A DNA stretch of 64,000 nt from Physcia stellaris (taxonomy: Eukaryota; Ascomycota; Lecanoromycetes; Caliciales; Physciaceae). Of the stretch, positions 12,160 to 23,828 are shown one piece after another. Location of the stretch: the NCBI GenBank assembly GCA_018902385.1, contig JABSSW010000021.1:558001-622000 (forward strand), given 5' to 3'. A model generated the notes under the pieces. That model did not search any database. It saw only the letters and a list, made by a program, of their open reading frames with translations, and was not told the DNA's origin. The translations under genes and the position numbers were made by a program. Position 1 is the first letter of the stretch; every line of letters begins with the position of its first letter.

Positions 12160-12923
12160 ATGAACAAGCTCATCCTCATCCTTGCTGCAGCCGCGCTAGG
12201 CAATGCTGTACCAACTACATCTCCGTCGTACAAGTTGACCCAAGTCTCTACGGTTCGCATGACCACTCAATCCACAAATCCTCACTAATTTCTGCTCAAG
12301 TTCGACAATATTCAAGGTGTCCCGGGCGTGGGAATTGGACCTGTTGGCAACAATGGGATCGCCTACGACCTGGGCTTCTTAGGCTTCAGCTTAGCCGCGA
12401 CAACATCGCCGAACGCTCCTCCCGCCGGACTTGTCCCGGAATCAGCTCCCAACGAGATCGCGTTTGGGCCAACAGATCCTCAAACCATCACTGCCGGGTT
12501 TGCGCAGGTGAGGATCCCGACCATAACCCTGTCATACCATATTAACGGCAATGCTAGATCACTGTCAACTACCAAGAATCCCAGATCGCTTACTTCGACC
12601 TTTCCTATTTCTATTATGGCTGTGGACTGGCTACCGTAGAATCCGCTGCCGGCGTCAATACTGCGTGCAGCATCACCGTCACAGGCTTCAGCCCTCCCCC
12701 AGCGTCGAAGCAGGTTGCCCAGCAGACCTTCAAATTTGTCTTCAATGGAGGGACTGTTCAGAACCTCATGTACGCCCAGCTCGATCCTAGCTTCAAGGGC
12801 CTGTACAGTGCTAAATTCACCGTCGTTAATGCCAATCCCCTTTTGACAGCCACCACGGTTGGAGTCATCGATACTGTGAAGAACACTATCTACAGCACGG
12901 ATTTGATTCCTGGATCACCATGA
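12160..12923 (+). CDS. small secreted protein, 221 aa
   Basis: Three exons: 12160-12252, 12301-12507 and 12558-12923. Introns are 48 nt (GTTCGC..AAG) and 50 nt (GTGAGG..TAG). The spliced frame is exact (222 codons, TGA). Residues 1-17 form a clear signal peptide ('MNKLILILAAAALGNA'). The mature protein has 'FDNIQGVPGVGIGPVG', a 'YFDLSYFYYGCG' segment and a central 'ACSITVTGFSPP', a layout shared by many Pezizomycotina secreted proteins of ~220 residues without assigned function. There are only two clear cysteines in the mature part, so it is not a cysteine-rich effector. The first intron uses an AAG acceptor and a GTTCGC donor, both weak, so that junction is the least certain. Confidence 0.7.
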
Positions 12924-14104
12924 CCATAGAACAGTACGGGGCTTGTTAATGAAGCGGTCGCGATGGACGTTTGGGGGCCCCTTTTACCCTACTGATTGTC
13001 AGTCTTTTCGGACTTTTTCAATACTGCAAGTTGTCCAATATTGCTCACCGTACATACTTCTATTCAATAAGGTATCTATTCAGACTGCAAGTTATCAATT
13101 ATGAGCTGGAAGTTGTTCTAGTCATTCTATCTACATCAGCAATACAGTATATTATATCTCCAACCACTCTGGATGTGATGTCCGATAGTAACACCATCTT
13201 CTTCACTCTCCAGATTTCTTTGTTATTTTCCCGGTTCTGCATGACTAGAAAAAACTGTTCGTGTTGTTGCGATTAGTTCCACTTCACATTAAGAGCAGTT
13301 GGTCTTTTGCGAGCATCAACGGTAATAGCATGTGTTCAAATACGAATCGACGGGTGGTAGATGAGTAATTTAAGACAAAGCTCTTCGAATGAGGTAGTCC
13401 CTGGAGAATCTCCGAGTCGGTAGACTACCTACCGGATACTGCGACCTACATCTTCCGTAAGTCCTCCATTTCTCAATCTTAGGTCTGGACCTCGTGCTCT
13501 GACATCGATCTTCAATTAGTCTATACCTTATTACAACAGAGATACAATTAAACCACACAACCCATCCTTTAGAAAAACATTTTTAAATGATAGATCGAGT
13601 GTCAAGAAGCTACTCCCTTCTTCACTCATCCCTCTGCTATGTTCGCAGATTACACATCTCCCGCGACTTCACATATCCAACACCAAGCTGTGGTATGACA
13701 CGCTCTCGAGCTGTCTAGCCATGATGATACGCTTCACACCTGAGGCTCTGTCACCTCGTTTCCCCGGATACAGATCGCAGAACACGGCCGACTGACACCG
13801 ATACTAATTTCGATACGCCTCTGTAATGTACGACTATATAAACCCTCTGCACCTCTGTCACCTCCATCCTTCCTTTCTATTTCAACAGATAACCACCAGA
13901 AGTCTGGTATCCCGTTGAAGTTCTACTAGATCTTGACTCCATTCTAAGTTGTCTCTGCTATCTGATACCACGAGACAGTATCTTCATTCCCAGTATCCAT
14001 CTTCCCCACACATTTCGATACTGCGGCCGACTTCCTCTGGGAAACGATACAGAACCAAAGCGGTTATTCCACTTTCCCACCTGACTAGGCACATAGCCAT
14101 TAGG
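12924..14104. other. intergenic, 1.2 kb
   Basis: 3' flank of the secreted-protein gene and 5' flank of the coiled-coil gene. 'ctatataaacc' at about 13835 is a TATA-like element about 270 bases ahead of the next start codon. No gene seen. Confidence 0.4.
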
Positions 14105-17100
14105 ATGTCTCTCTTGTTGCGACGGGCAAAGCGCGAGTGCCGCCAGCAGCACAGAAACTTAATCAAATCACCCAAACATGAAGTAAGTATTGCTAGTCAA
14201 ACACGTCAACGCTACCAAGACTAACATTCTTCAGCGGGCTGATAGCGTCGCTCGCACTTTATTGGCTGAAGGCTCACCAGTCAAGCCTTCCATGGCCGGC
14301 TTAGCAAAATGGTATCCTTGGGCTAAGAAGGTATGAAATATCTAGGGATGTTACAAATGTTTTTCATATACTGAACTGAAGATAGTCCCAAAACGTGGTC
14401 GAAGAACCCTCGATCGATAGCTGGGAAGTCACAGCTGCGTTTCTAGTGCACCAGCTTGGGATGGTTGCAGCCGAAATCAAAGCCGTAGATGTCAACGCCT
14501 CTCCAAATTTCGAGGAGACTTGCACTGGTCAGGATTCGAAAGGCCCCGTCTTCCTCCAGGGCGATGAAGACACGCCAGGGCGGCAAGGGCTCGAGGATCC
14601 AGTAGCATCAGATGCCGCCGACTTACTCGAGTCTCTCCGATTCTTATTTCTAGAACCCTCTGAGATCGAAGCTGGTTCTCCACAGGAACGAACCCGAGAC
14701 TCCATGGACTCCGATAGCTCCACCCGGAATACTCGGGACGGTTCCTCGGTTGGCGATGTTGATACTGGAGCGTCGACGCCTCAAAGCACATCTCGGGAAA
14801 GTCAGGCTATGTACAAAACGCCTGACGATGTACCTGTCTCCAGAGTCTATCGCGGTCGACGGAATCGTCCTATGATCTCGGATCTTGACATTCCACTGGT
14901 GAGGGAGCACGATCAAGAATCCGAGAAGCAATCTTCAGCGGATAGTCTCAAGGAAAACCATGCCAGTGAAACAGTACCCGCCCACGAGATGGCGCACACT
15001 ACCATTCTTGTCCCGGATCCTGAGAGGGACGTCTCTCCCCCACCGACAAACGCTGCACAAATTGTCGCGGCTACAGCCACTAGTAAAGCAGAGAGCACAC
15101 GCGTTGGCATCAACCTTCACACGAACGAGATCGGCGCACTCGCCGGTCGTCAGGCCTCCAAGCGTCGTGCTGGTAATACTGAGCGTCGGAGACGAAAGGC
15201 TACAAAATCCGGTAACAAGGGCCATAATAATGCCCTCTGCAATCTCCAAAAGATCATCACGCGAGGTGTACACACCCATGCTTCCGACAAGCAGAAATCG
15301 CAGCAAGAGATTGCCAAACTGGAAGAAGCCAATGAATCGCTTGAGCAGCGTAACACATTCCTCAAAGACACAAACTTCGAGTGGTATAAAGCGCATGCAA
15401 TACTAAATGACCGGATGCTCGAGCTCGAAGACCAGAACCTGAACGAAGATCCCCGCACCATCGCGGGATTGAACAAAGATGTCAAAATGCTCAAAGAGAA
15501 AATCACGCAACTTGAAGAGAGCAAGATGCAAGCGGTCACGGCCGCTACTCGAGAACTGAGTGATTATAAGCAGGGCCAGAAGGGGAAAGTGGAAACACTA
15601 CAAGCTAAGCTCGAGAGGACGCAGGAAGAGCTTGCATATGCCGTTGAGGCGCGTGATGCGTTTGAGGAGCAGCTCTCCGATGCGCTTGCTCTTCAGAACT
15701 CTACTGACCAGGAGGCTGTCGCGGCGTTCGAAGCCAAGGAAAAGACTCTCAAACAGGAGAATGAGAATAGGGCCCGTCTACTTCAAGAAGAGTCCAAGAA
15801 GCGTAAAGAGAGCGAACAATTGGCTACTGACCTCCGCCTCAGCGTCCGCAAAGCTGAACGCAACCTAAAAGAAGCACAAGACCAAATCACCCACCTCGCG
15901 TCCGCTAATAAGCTCCTCGAAGCCCGAGCCGAACCGATCGACTTCCTCGGCCTCCCACCCCACCAGCGAAACGAAATGGCACGAATGCAGCACGTAGTAG
16001 ATGACGTAACCGAAGAGCTTCGACTCGCGAAAGAACTGCTCGACAAGGTGTCCAGAGCCAAATTAGGCCAGGTCCAATCGATTGTCCTGGAGGACCGGGA
16101 TCAGCACTATCAGATGTACATCGCCCGCATCGAAGCGCAGAATGAGCAGATCACGGAACTCAAGAAAGGACTCTCGATCCTCGAGCACGCCATGCGCTGC
16201 GATCAAGGTCTCGCGGTCGGGGTCCAGGAAGAGAATGAGGAGTTGAAGATCTCGCTCAATGCCGTTACTAATGATCTCAAAGCTTTCCGGGAAAAGCAAG
16301 CTAATGGCGATTATTCGCTTGTTGATCCTCGTTCGTGGCTGCATATGCAACAGTGCAGCGAGGGCCGCGAACAGGCTATCCTCCGCCAGCAAAAAGCGGA
16401 AGAAAATTGCCGGCAAGTTCAAGGACAGTTTGAAGCTTACAAGGTGAAGGCCATGACCGTTGCAGCGAGCCTCTGGTTCCGGATTTGGGCCTTTGAGGGG
16501 CTCATCCATCCAGCGCAGTGTCCATACTATCTGACGGATAATCGCGATGAGCTCGTAAATTCCACCGGAGATGTTTTTGAGCTTGATATCAATTGGAAAA
16601 GCTTAGATGACGAGGCCAAGTCGGAGGCTGAGGATCTTCGCTATTATGGCCACTATCGCGGACCGAAAGGCACGCCGGAGGCTTGGTTGCCTGTTGCTGT
16701 CGCTCAATCTCAGGCTAGTGGGAGTAATTATGCCCTAGCTTCGATTACTTCGTCCGTATCGGGTTCTGTGCTGAGAGCTTCAGTCACTTCTTCGGCGGTT
16801 GGGAGTGACGATGCCCAAGGTTCGTTTTATTCATCCATAGCAGGTTCTGTAGTCGGTATTGACACTCCCGCAGAAGCAATCACGGCCTTAGATACATCCA
16901 CCTCTCAACACGCCGCAGGACATGAATCCGAAACCCCCATCGACATACAGACCTTTATCAAAGCTCAACACCACTTGATAAGGAGACTTCAGGTCCACGT
17001 CGCCTTTCTCTGGGGCCGAATCTGGGAATTCGAGGCCATCGTCACTCCAGAAGAATGTGATCCGCGCGTGTGGAACAAGCGAAAGGCACTCGTGAGACGT

Positions 17101-17757
17101 TCTTTCAAATACGCTAACTTCAATCCTAATTACGTCGACCTCGATTTAGAGGTGGGAGTCCCTGAGTCTAATGGACCTCTTCATACGCCGGACGCTTGGA
17201 TCCCGGAGACGGACGATTTGGATGGCGAGGATGAGAATGATTCGATTGATGGATTTGATGATGATGATGATGGCGGTAATGACGACGGGGACCATGATGG
17301 TGGTCACAATGTTATTCCGAACGGTGCGAGTGTGCTGGACGCTCCACCAGATGGTCTTCAACAGCCATCCACCGGACCTTCTACCCAAGATCAGACCACA
17401 ACTAACATCACCAATTACTCACCTACCATCTCCACCTCAGACCCTTTACCACCGACAGTCCCATCCTCCTCCACCGCAACCCTCGCCGAACTCGACGCTC
17501 GGGCGCTCCTCCTCACCTCAGACCCAACAATCCTCAGCGACCATATCCTCGCCCAACATCTGGCTGCACATCCCCACCTAATTTTCCCTGAACTTTCTAA
17601 CCGCTTCGAAGAGCAAGAACCAGCTCTGGCTTTAGCGGGAGCAAAACAGCCGTGGGTCTCCCGTCAGCTTTACACGGAACTTGATTCCTCGACGATGAAG
17701 AACAAGGGGTTGGATCGAGATTTGTATAGAGAGCGTAAGTACATGGCGCTGCTGTGA
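14105..17757 (+). CDS. large coiled-coil protein with duplicated C-terminal module, 1181 aa
   Basis: Three exons: 14105-14182, 14235-14330 and 14386-17757. Introns are 52 and 55 nt with GTAAGT/GTATGA donors and CAG/TAG acceptors, all phase 0. The first two exons code for a short basic N-terminus. Residues ~100-340 are Ser/Glu-rich and probably disordered. Residues ~356-750 are a long heptad-rich coiled coil. Then two copies of a module beginning 'LWFRIWAFE' (~752) and 'LWGRIWEFE' (~930) follow, each reading L-W-x-R-I-W-x-F-E, then P-x-x-C, then a 'TPEAWLP'/'TPDAWIP' close. A run of acidic residues (~1013) follows the second copy. An alternative 3' end exists: a GTAAGT donor at 17735 could splice to 17767 or 17782 and extend the frame to 17993 ('LSQQQLDSAIADCQRR'). 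No known family recognised; a cytoskeletal or scaffold role would be a guess. Confidence 0.8.
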
Positions 17758-17993
17758 GGCATGTAGACGGTGGTGTGCAAGAGGAGCAAAATGAGGAAGT
17801 GGGGGAAGAGCCCTACGTCCCAAATTTTGGTCTTTCGCAGCAGCAGTTGGACTCGGCCATCGCGGACTGTCAACGCCGGATGAATCAGAGCGTGGGATAT
17901 GAGGGTGTTAGTCAGCAGACGCGTAAGGACTCGGGCGATTTTGATAAGGCTCTTGAAGACGGTGACGATAGGGATAGGAAATTGGGCGGGTGA

Positions 17994-18954
17994 TGTTGCG
18001 ACTGGCGGTGACTAAGAGACTCCATGTCAGCGAGCGCAGTAGTATTAGAAGATAGTGTTGATGCTGATCGCTCAGAGCCTCGAAATATGAGCGCGTTAGT
18101 TTTGGAGGGTAGATTTGCGAAAAACCTCGATTATTAGTTTCAATAATCTCACTTGTGGGGGTGCGACCTAATTGTTTTCAAATTATTTCTCATCGCGATT
18201 ATGAAAGCCCCGATTTTGATGTTCGCCAATCTACTGTTATATGGACCTGGGAGTAGGTGGCCGCGGATTACATCCATAACATACGTCAACCGCGCTGTTC
18301 TATAGCTTCGCAGCCCGCGTGCCCGATCTGATAATTAGTTGACATCTAGTAAGAAGATGGTTAGAGGTCATCTCTGGCAGTACAAATGGCCATGAAGTAT
18401 TACATGAGAAATTTTGTTTTGGCCTAAGATACACACAATGCGTATTTGTTGAGCGAGTTTCTGAGAATATTCCAAGCCACAAAACCAATAGATAATGAGG
18501 TGAGACTGCGTTTAGAATCTCCTCGTCAGAAGTGGTCGTTTTAGCAGAGTAGCGGCCAGAGCGTCAAGTTCTTTCGGATGGTCAGAGTCGTTCTGTTGAT
18601 CTCTTCCTTTGAAATGAGGCAGCCCACAGATCGTTGTACCGTTCTATCGAAATGCGATATCTTGGACATTTGTGACACAGCATGAAATTCTGGCAATTTG
18701 TGATACCATGACTTGCATAACGTAACACTATGATAAGGCGCTCCAAGTAGGATCAATAAGGAAAACAAAGTGTCCTGGTAATGGAGATTTAAAGAGACGA
18801 GCATAGCGATAGCCATGTATTATCCCGGTCATAACTCTTACCAGAAGTGTTGTGTATAGCAAGTCGGTCACGGCAGACATGCAAGCCTTCGTGAGTGCAT
18901 CCGCAGCTGTATCCGTGGCGCTTAGATCCGTGGTAATTGCTCACAAATTCTAGA
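17994..18954. other. intergenic, 1.0 kb
   Basis: Between the coiled-coil gene and the convergent F-box gene. No supported gene or repeat. Confidence 0.5.
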
Positions 18955-20690
18955 TTAAGCCCCCAGAGCCAGACGTTTCTCTTCCCTGCCGATATTTGAG
19001 TCGGCTGGTATGCTCCAGGCTTTCTTGTAGCGAGCGATTTTCCGTTCTACTTCATCGTCTTCTTCCATAGTCAAATATGGTTCAAGATATCGAGCGGATC
19101 TGCTAGATGGGGCTTCTGGTGGAAGGTTAGGATGTCGACCACCATGTATTACATAATATTCCATTTTCTCAAAAAATCGCTCAATCTCTTCATCTTCGTC
19201 TTCAGTGTCATCCCAGACGTAGTCTGGACCCCTTGGATAGGGTTGACCATTATAGTGTCTGAGATAGCGCGCCTCACAGGGTAGAGATATAGACCAGAGC
19301 TCCCTAGGTCCCAGATTCAAGCCTTCAAATACGCCGTCCCAGGACCAGTCAATGAGATCGATATCGTGAATTTGGAGGTGCTGCAGGCGCGGTATCCTAT
19401 TAGTGAGGAACATCACAAAGTCCCAGCCCCCAAAAGTAGCACCGGTTAACCTGAGATCGGTAAGATAAGACCACACTGCGGTAGAAGGGAGGATGATTCT
19501 ATGGTCATGGCCTGGAAACCCCTATTAGTGGAGCGTGCTGCATAGGATAGTAGGGTTCATTACTATTTCCACTTACATTGCATTCGTACAGATTTTTCCA
19601 TTGGCCCAACTTCGTCAATATCAATGCACAGTTGTTTAAGGTGTTGCATTTGACTGAGTAGATAGGGAAAAAGCTTCACGGTGTAGTCAAACACCTCCTC
19701 AGTCGATACGCAAAACTTGATATTGAAGGATGTTAGATTACGGTAGGCAAAGTATCCTTGTTCCGACAGCTGACTGACCTCCGCCGGGCTACGGATTTCG
19801 GAAAGCGTCAGTCCTCCTGTATAGGGATCCTCGTAGAAACTAAAGTCTCTGATTTCAACAGCAGTCTCCGCAAGAGCACGACTGATCAAGCGAAAATCCT
19901 GTGCTGATCCGTAGGTACCCGGTATACTAAAAGGACGAGCATAACTAAGATCCCAACTCCTCAGAAGAGGTGGCCCCGAGCCATGTGTTTTGCAAAATAA
20001 GACTTCTGCATGTGCATCTTGTGAATCCAGATTCCAAAGGTTCGACGTCACGACAACAGATCGCAAGCGATCTAATTTGCGCAAGCCGTTACAAAGAGCA
20101 GTGTAGAAATGACCGTTTTTGCAAAAGGATCGCTCGAAAATAGCGTTTTCCTGCCAAACTTTGAACCCCTCTTCCACAAATGCAGCATGTTGATAGTTAG
20201 AAAGTACCCTGTCTCTGGCTTCAGCACCATATTTCATATCAAAACAAGCATTGATGAAATTTTGATATGGGGTTGACGGATCGTCGAACTTGCGCCGATG
20301 GATGAGTCTCGCTTCATCTAGTAGGCGTTGCATGTAATCCTTTCGATTATTCCGAGGCAGGAAATAGGCTGCGTCCCAGATCAGGCTTCTTGGAGCCTGA
20401 CAGAGTACCGGATGATCAATGATGTCACTGAAAACATCCAAATCATGTTTTCTGGGCGAGATGTATATGCGATCAAATAGCAATGGGACAGCTGCCAAAC
20501 ACCAATCCTTGGACACTAGGCGGACCAACTTAAGGTCCGATTTGGTAGAATCTTCGAGAATGATACGTTTGACTTCCAGTGGCAGATACGACGTTTGTGT
20601 GTAGGGATAGGCACCTTCCGGTGCTAGACCACGAATTCGCTTTGAGAATCTGGTAATACCAGTCTCAGACTTCCTCTTTGTGCTACTCAT
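18955..20690 (-). CDS. F-box-like protein, 556 aa
   Basis: Two exons on the minus strand: 20690-19577 and 19511-18955. The 65-nt intron (GTAAGT..CCAG) gives an exact frame of 557 codons. An F-box-like motif lies at ~residues 36-75 ('LPLEVKRIILEDS', 'LVRLVSKDW', 'PLLFDRIYIS'), after a basic, nuclear-localisation-like N-terminus ('KRKSETGITRFSKRIRG'). The rest is leucine-rich and low in known signatures, like many lineage-specific fungal F-box proteins. These usually recruit substrates to SCF ubiquitin ligases; the target is unknown. The C-terminus ends with an acidic stretch ('DDTEDEDEEIERFFEKME') and 'HGGRHPNLPPEAP'. A decayed paralogue lies just upstream (21679-22805). Confidence 0.8.
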
Positions 20691-21466
20691 TCTGATATGA
20701 TGCCTCTAGCTCTCTTCGCCATTCGTCAAAGAAGGTACCAAGGTGTGCCTTGCTGGCAATAGGAAGTGGCGGGGATATAACAAATGTATTAAGGTGATGA
20801 TGATAGGCTACTAGAGTTTCAGTTGCGCGAGAAGTAGATCCTGATCCTAGAAATATGCTTTTGATAGCGCACAGCTTACAGGATCTCACCACTGTCTTCA
20901 GGCCTTCTTGCTAGAAATCTCCTCTTGGGGACGGTGATCAGGTTTCGTAAGGAGTTAAGGTCTCTCGTCAATTTTGACTTCGTTGCTTCACGGAACGAGT
21001 GATATAGACCATGGTTCAAGTATAGAATTGCTCTATGGCAGGGCGTGTAGATGTGAGAAATACTCCCTCGTTAAATTTCTAGCGTCTACCCGTCTCGCGC
21101 CCCGGAAATTTTTAGTTAAAACAGCGGACTAGCGACGTAATCTTAAGGTACGAAGATGTCAAGCGGGCCAATCAGAGCTCGCTTACATCATCGGCGTTTC
21201 TGGCTTGGCATTCCTTCGGGCCTTCTGTCTTTCTACGGATACAGATTCTGCACTCGTAGAATATTCACGTTTGAGAACTCCATACACCTAGTACATTCTA
21301 ACCATTCTGAAGGCCTAATAAGTCTCGATTTCGGCCTCATACTCATGCGCTAAATATCCCCTTATCTATTGGGGTCTCTCGTTGGCCGGACAACGACCTT
21401 CATTCCATTTCGTTCTTGAGTCTCGTGCTGCGTCCGCATTAGTAGGCCATAGCTAGCAATAAGAAC
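20691..21466. other. intergenic, 0.8 kb
   Basis: Holds a minus-strand 69-codon ORF (20892-20683) whose stop overlaps the F-box start codon. It has a 'CKLCAIKSIF' segment and no assignable domain; it may be an upstream ORF or relic. No other feature. Confidence 0.35.
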
Positions 21467-21537
21467 CTACCCGGGGCCCGCCTCCCAAACACTCGTATAA
21501 CCGAGGTACGAGTGTTTGGGAGGCGGGCCCCGGGTAG
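21467..21537. repeat. 71-bp perfect foldback (31-bp arms, 9-nt loop)
   Basis: Arms 21467-21497 and 21507-21537 are exact reverse complements, beginning 'ctacccggggcccgcctccc'. The loop is 'taaccgagg'. The arms are far richer in G+C than the flanks. Reading the outer TA as a target duplication (left 'cTAccc', right 'gggTAg'), this fits a tiny foldback element inserted at TA. It could also be the hairpin of a small RNA. It sits between an F-box gene and its decayed copy. Confidence 0.9.
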
Positions 21538-21678
21538 CGCTCCAAGTAGGATAAGGTTCAGGTCGGCGCAATCGCATGTTGTTGGTCTGCTTCCTATGTT
21601 GTACCGAGTAAAGAGATCTGATACCAGGAATGATTCACCAGGTCACAGATGAGTATGGGAAATACCAGATGTCCTCGC

Positions 21679-22805
21679 TTACTTGTAAGACGTTTGCAGG
21701 ACTTGATAGAATCGAATACAATTGATGGTGTCAATACACGAGCAGTCGCGATCTGAAAAGTCTCTCTGAGCGGTCTGACACAGCTTACAGTGCTTCTGCT
21801 GAATTGATGTTGACATCCTTTGTCTCAGTAGAATAGCTCTAAAGTCCGATCCTCCTTGGCTTAGTATCTTATTATCCAGCATAGCCAAAGCTCTTTTGTA
21901 CAGGGTGAGTTTTGATTCACACTCGACTTTATCTTCGTGATAGTCATCGAGGTATCTATCAACATTCCTAGCGTCGGGCTCCGATGAGAGGCTTGGGTGA
22001 CAGCCACCGCACACAACGTAGTCCACAGGGTCTTTCCAACAGTTCCTTGAATATACTTTTCCAACACCGGTCCGTGAGATCCATCTCTTGGAGTGTGAGT
22101 TCACCAAAGCATGTATTTGGAAGGCGAGTAGTCTTAGTAGATCGCGGCCCTTGAATTCAGTCCCAATCAGTGAGAAACCGGTCATGTGCCGCCCTTGACA
22201 ATCTTTGCGGAAAGTTCTACTAGCATCATTATCTAGAAAAAACAACTAGCGGAACTCTAGGCCAGCAAGACATGGGATAGCTGGGTGAAGGCCACCTACA
22301 TCCTAGCTGTGGCGGCCAGACATCGTCTAGGTATCCATTGCAACACATGTTTACGCTCAAGTTCCCATGGAAATCCATACTGCTGAGAAGATATGGTAAC
22401 AACTCGTCAGATTGGGTAAATCGGTCAGTACCTCGGAGAAAGACCGAGAGGTCGAAAGATGTCTAGTAGCGATAAGTGGAGACTTCGGTTTTCTCTAGGA
22501 TATCTTACATTTCACCATTGTAGAAATTGAGCTTCAGGATTCGAACATCATTGTCGGCAAGCGTAGCGATTAATAGTTGAAGCTCCTACGCTGAGCAATT
22601 GGAAGAATGCTTAAGTTTGCAACTGATTCAACTGTTGTAAAGCACAACGTAATGCATCGTCGAAGAGGCTGGTGTCAAGATTTACTTGTCCGCGTCCGGC
22701 GTGATTTTGCCAGACCTCGAATCTGTCCCTCACGATGTCATCATTTTCGGTACTCTTCACAGACCGTGTCGCTGAACCCACTGCGCGAACAACAGTGACG
22801 AACAC
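21679..22805 (-). pseudogene. decayed F-box paralogue of the 18955-20690 gene
   Basis: Three parts line up in order with the intact F-box gene. 'RFEVWQNHAGRGQ' (~22720) matches 'GFKVWQENAIFER'. A middle stretch near 22530-22385 ('FYNGEM', 'ELLPYLLSSM') matches 'FYEDPYTGG' and 'KLFPYLLSQM'. 'DYVVCGGCHPSLSSEPDA' (~22000) matches 'EYYVIHGGRHPNLPPEAP', and this continues into 'VDRYLDDYHEDKVE..LTLYKRA' against 'ARYLEPYLTMEEDDEVE..IARYKKA'. The match is interrupted by several stops and frame changes between 22245 and 22610, and the F-box itself is not recognisable. The 3' part (22245-21679) is still open for 188 codons and ends in a 'CKLC' segment absent from the intact gene. Confidence 0.75.
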
Positions 22806-23018
22806 ATGGAATCAATTGCTTGGGTGTTTGAATTTGACCGAGGACCCTCCCTATCTCCACAAGATGGCGAAAGTAATCTTTTTGTTGTTGGACAGAGATA
22901 AAACGAGAGGCGTCCTAGATGAGTTTTTGAGGCCCTTTCCACCTTCCCACGAGCTTGGAATCAACAACGCCACCCAGAGCCACCATCGATCAATATTCCC
23001 CACCCCAACGAGTTCTAC

Positions 23019-23828
23019 CTAATTGCTCTCTCCGCTCGCCAATGATTGGGAATCCTGCCGGTTAGCAGGCAGCGCATCTTCCCTAAACGTCAGCGTCGCA
23101 TAAATCCACATCCCGGCCAAGTTCGCCCAATAGTGCCATCCCGTGAAAAAGACCCCGTTAAACATCAACAGGCCTATAATCGCATTGTCGGACCAGTTCT
23201 GCAACAGTAACCACGGTATAGTCTTGCCATCAGGTGGCTCCAGCTCCACCCTGAAGGGGCCGAAGATGGTGAGTAGATGCCCTCTTTCTGCGAGGTTGCT
23301 CCAGTCGTGCGTGGCTTTGTAGCGGATCGTTTCATACATCTATCTCAACGGGGCGACCCATGGATCCGTCACGTTTTTGACTTTAGGGTTGATGTTGGGG
23401 TAGCGGATGTAGACCAGCGTCGAGACCTGAACGACACCGATCCGGAGGAGCTGGCGACCGATCGGTGTTGTGAATAGACGCTTGGATAGAGTACTGTGAG
23501 ATACGTCTCCGAGGCTGAGCTGGGAACCTGACAAGAAGCTCTTGCTGTCGTGCGAATTTCCGATGGTCCATTCTGATACGTCACTGTTGTCGTCTGCTAT
23601 TCCTTGATAGTCCACTTTCGAGATTCGCGGCACATGTACAGACGCTCCACGGTATCGTGGCTTGTACGGGGAGTCAAACCTTCCACGAAGCATGGATTGT
23701 GCAGATTCATCTCCAGTAAGAAGCCCAGGAGTTGCACTCATACCCGGTGCTTGAGGATGTGCAATAGAGGCCGAGAGAATGCATAATACAGCCACCAAAG
23801 AGCAAAGCAGAGAGTAACCCATTGTCAA
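23019..23828 (-). pseudogene. secreted protein gene interrupted by one in-frame TAG
   Basis: One reading frame of ~270 codons runs from ATG 23828 to the stop at 23019, broken only by TAG at 23340-23342. Residues 1-26 form a signal peptide ('YSLLCSLVAVLCILSAS' core). The mature part is hydrophilic up to the stop; after it comes 'MYETIRYKATHDWSNLAERGH' and a hydrophobic stretch ('NAIIGLLMFNGVFFTGWHYWANLAGMW'), so a membrane segment is possible. Codon character is the same on both sides of the stop. Options are a recent nonsense mutation (a C-to-T transition from CAG), a sequencing error, or a 33-nt intron 23375-23343 (GTGACG..TAG) that would remove the stop in frame. No known family recognised. 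Confidence 0.6.
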
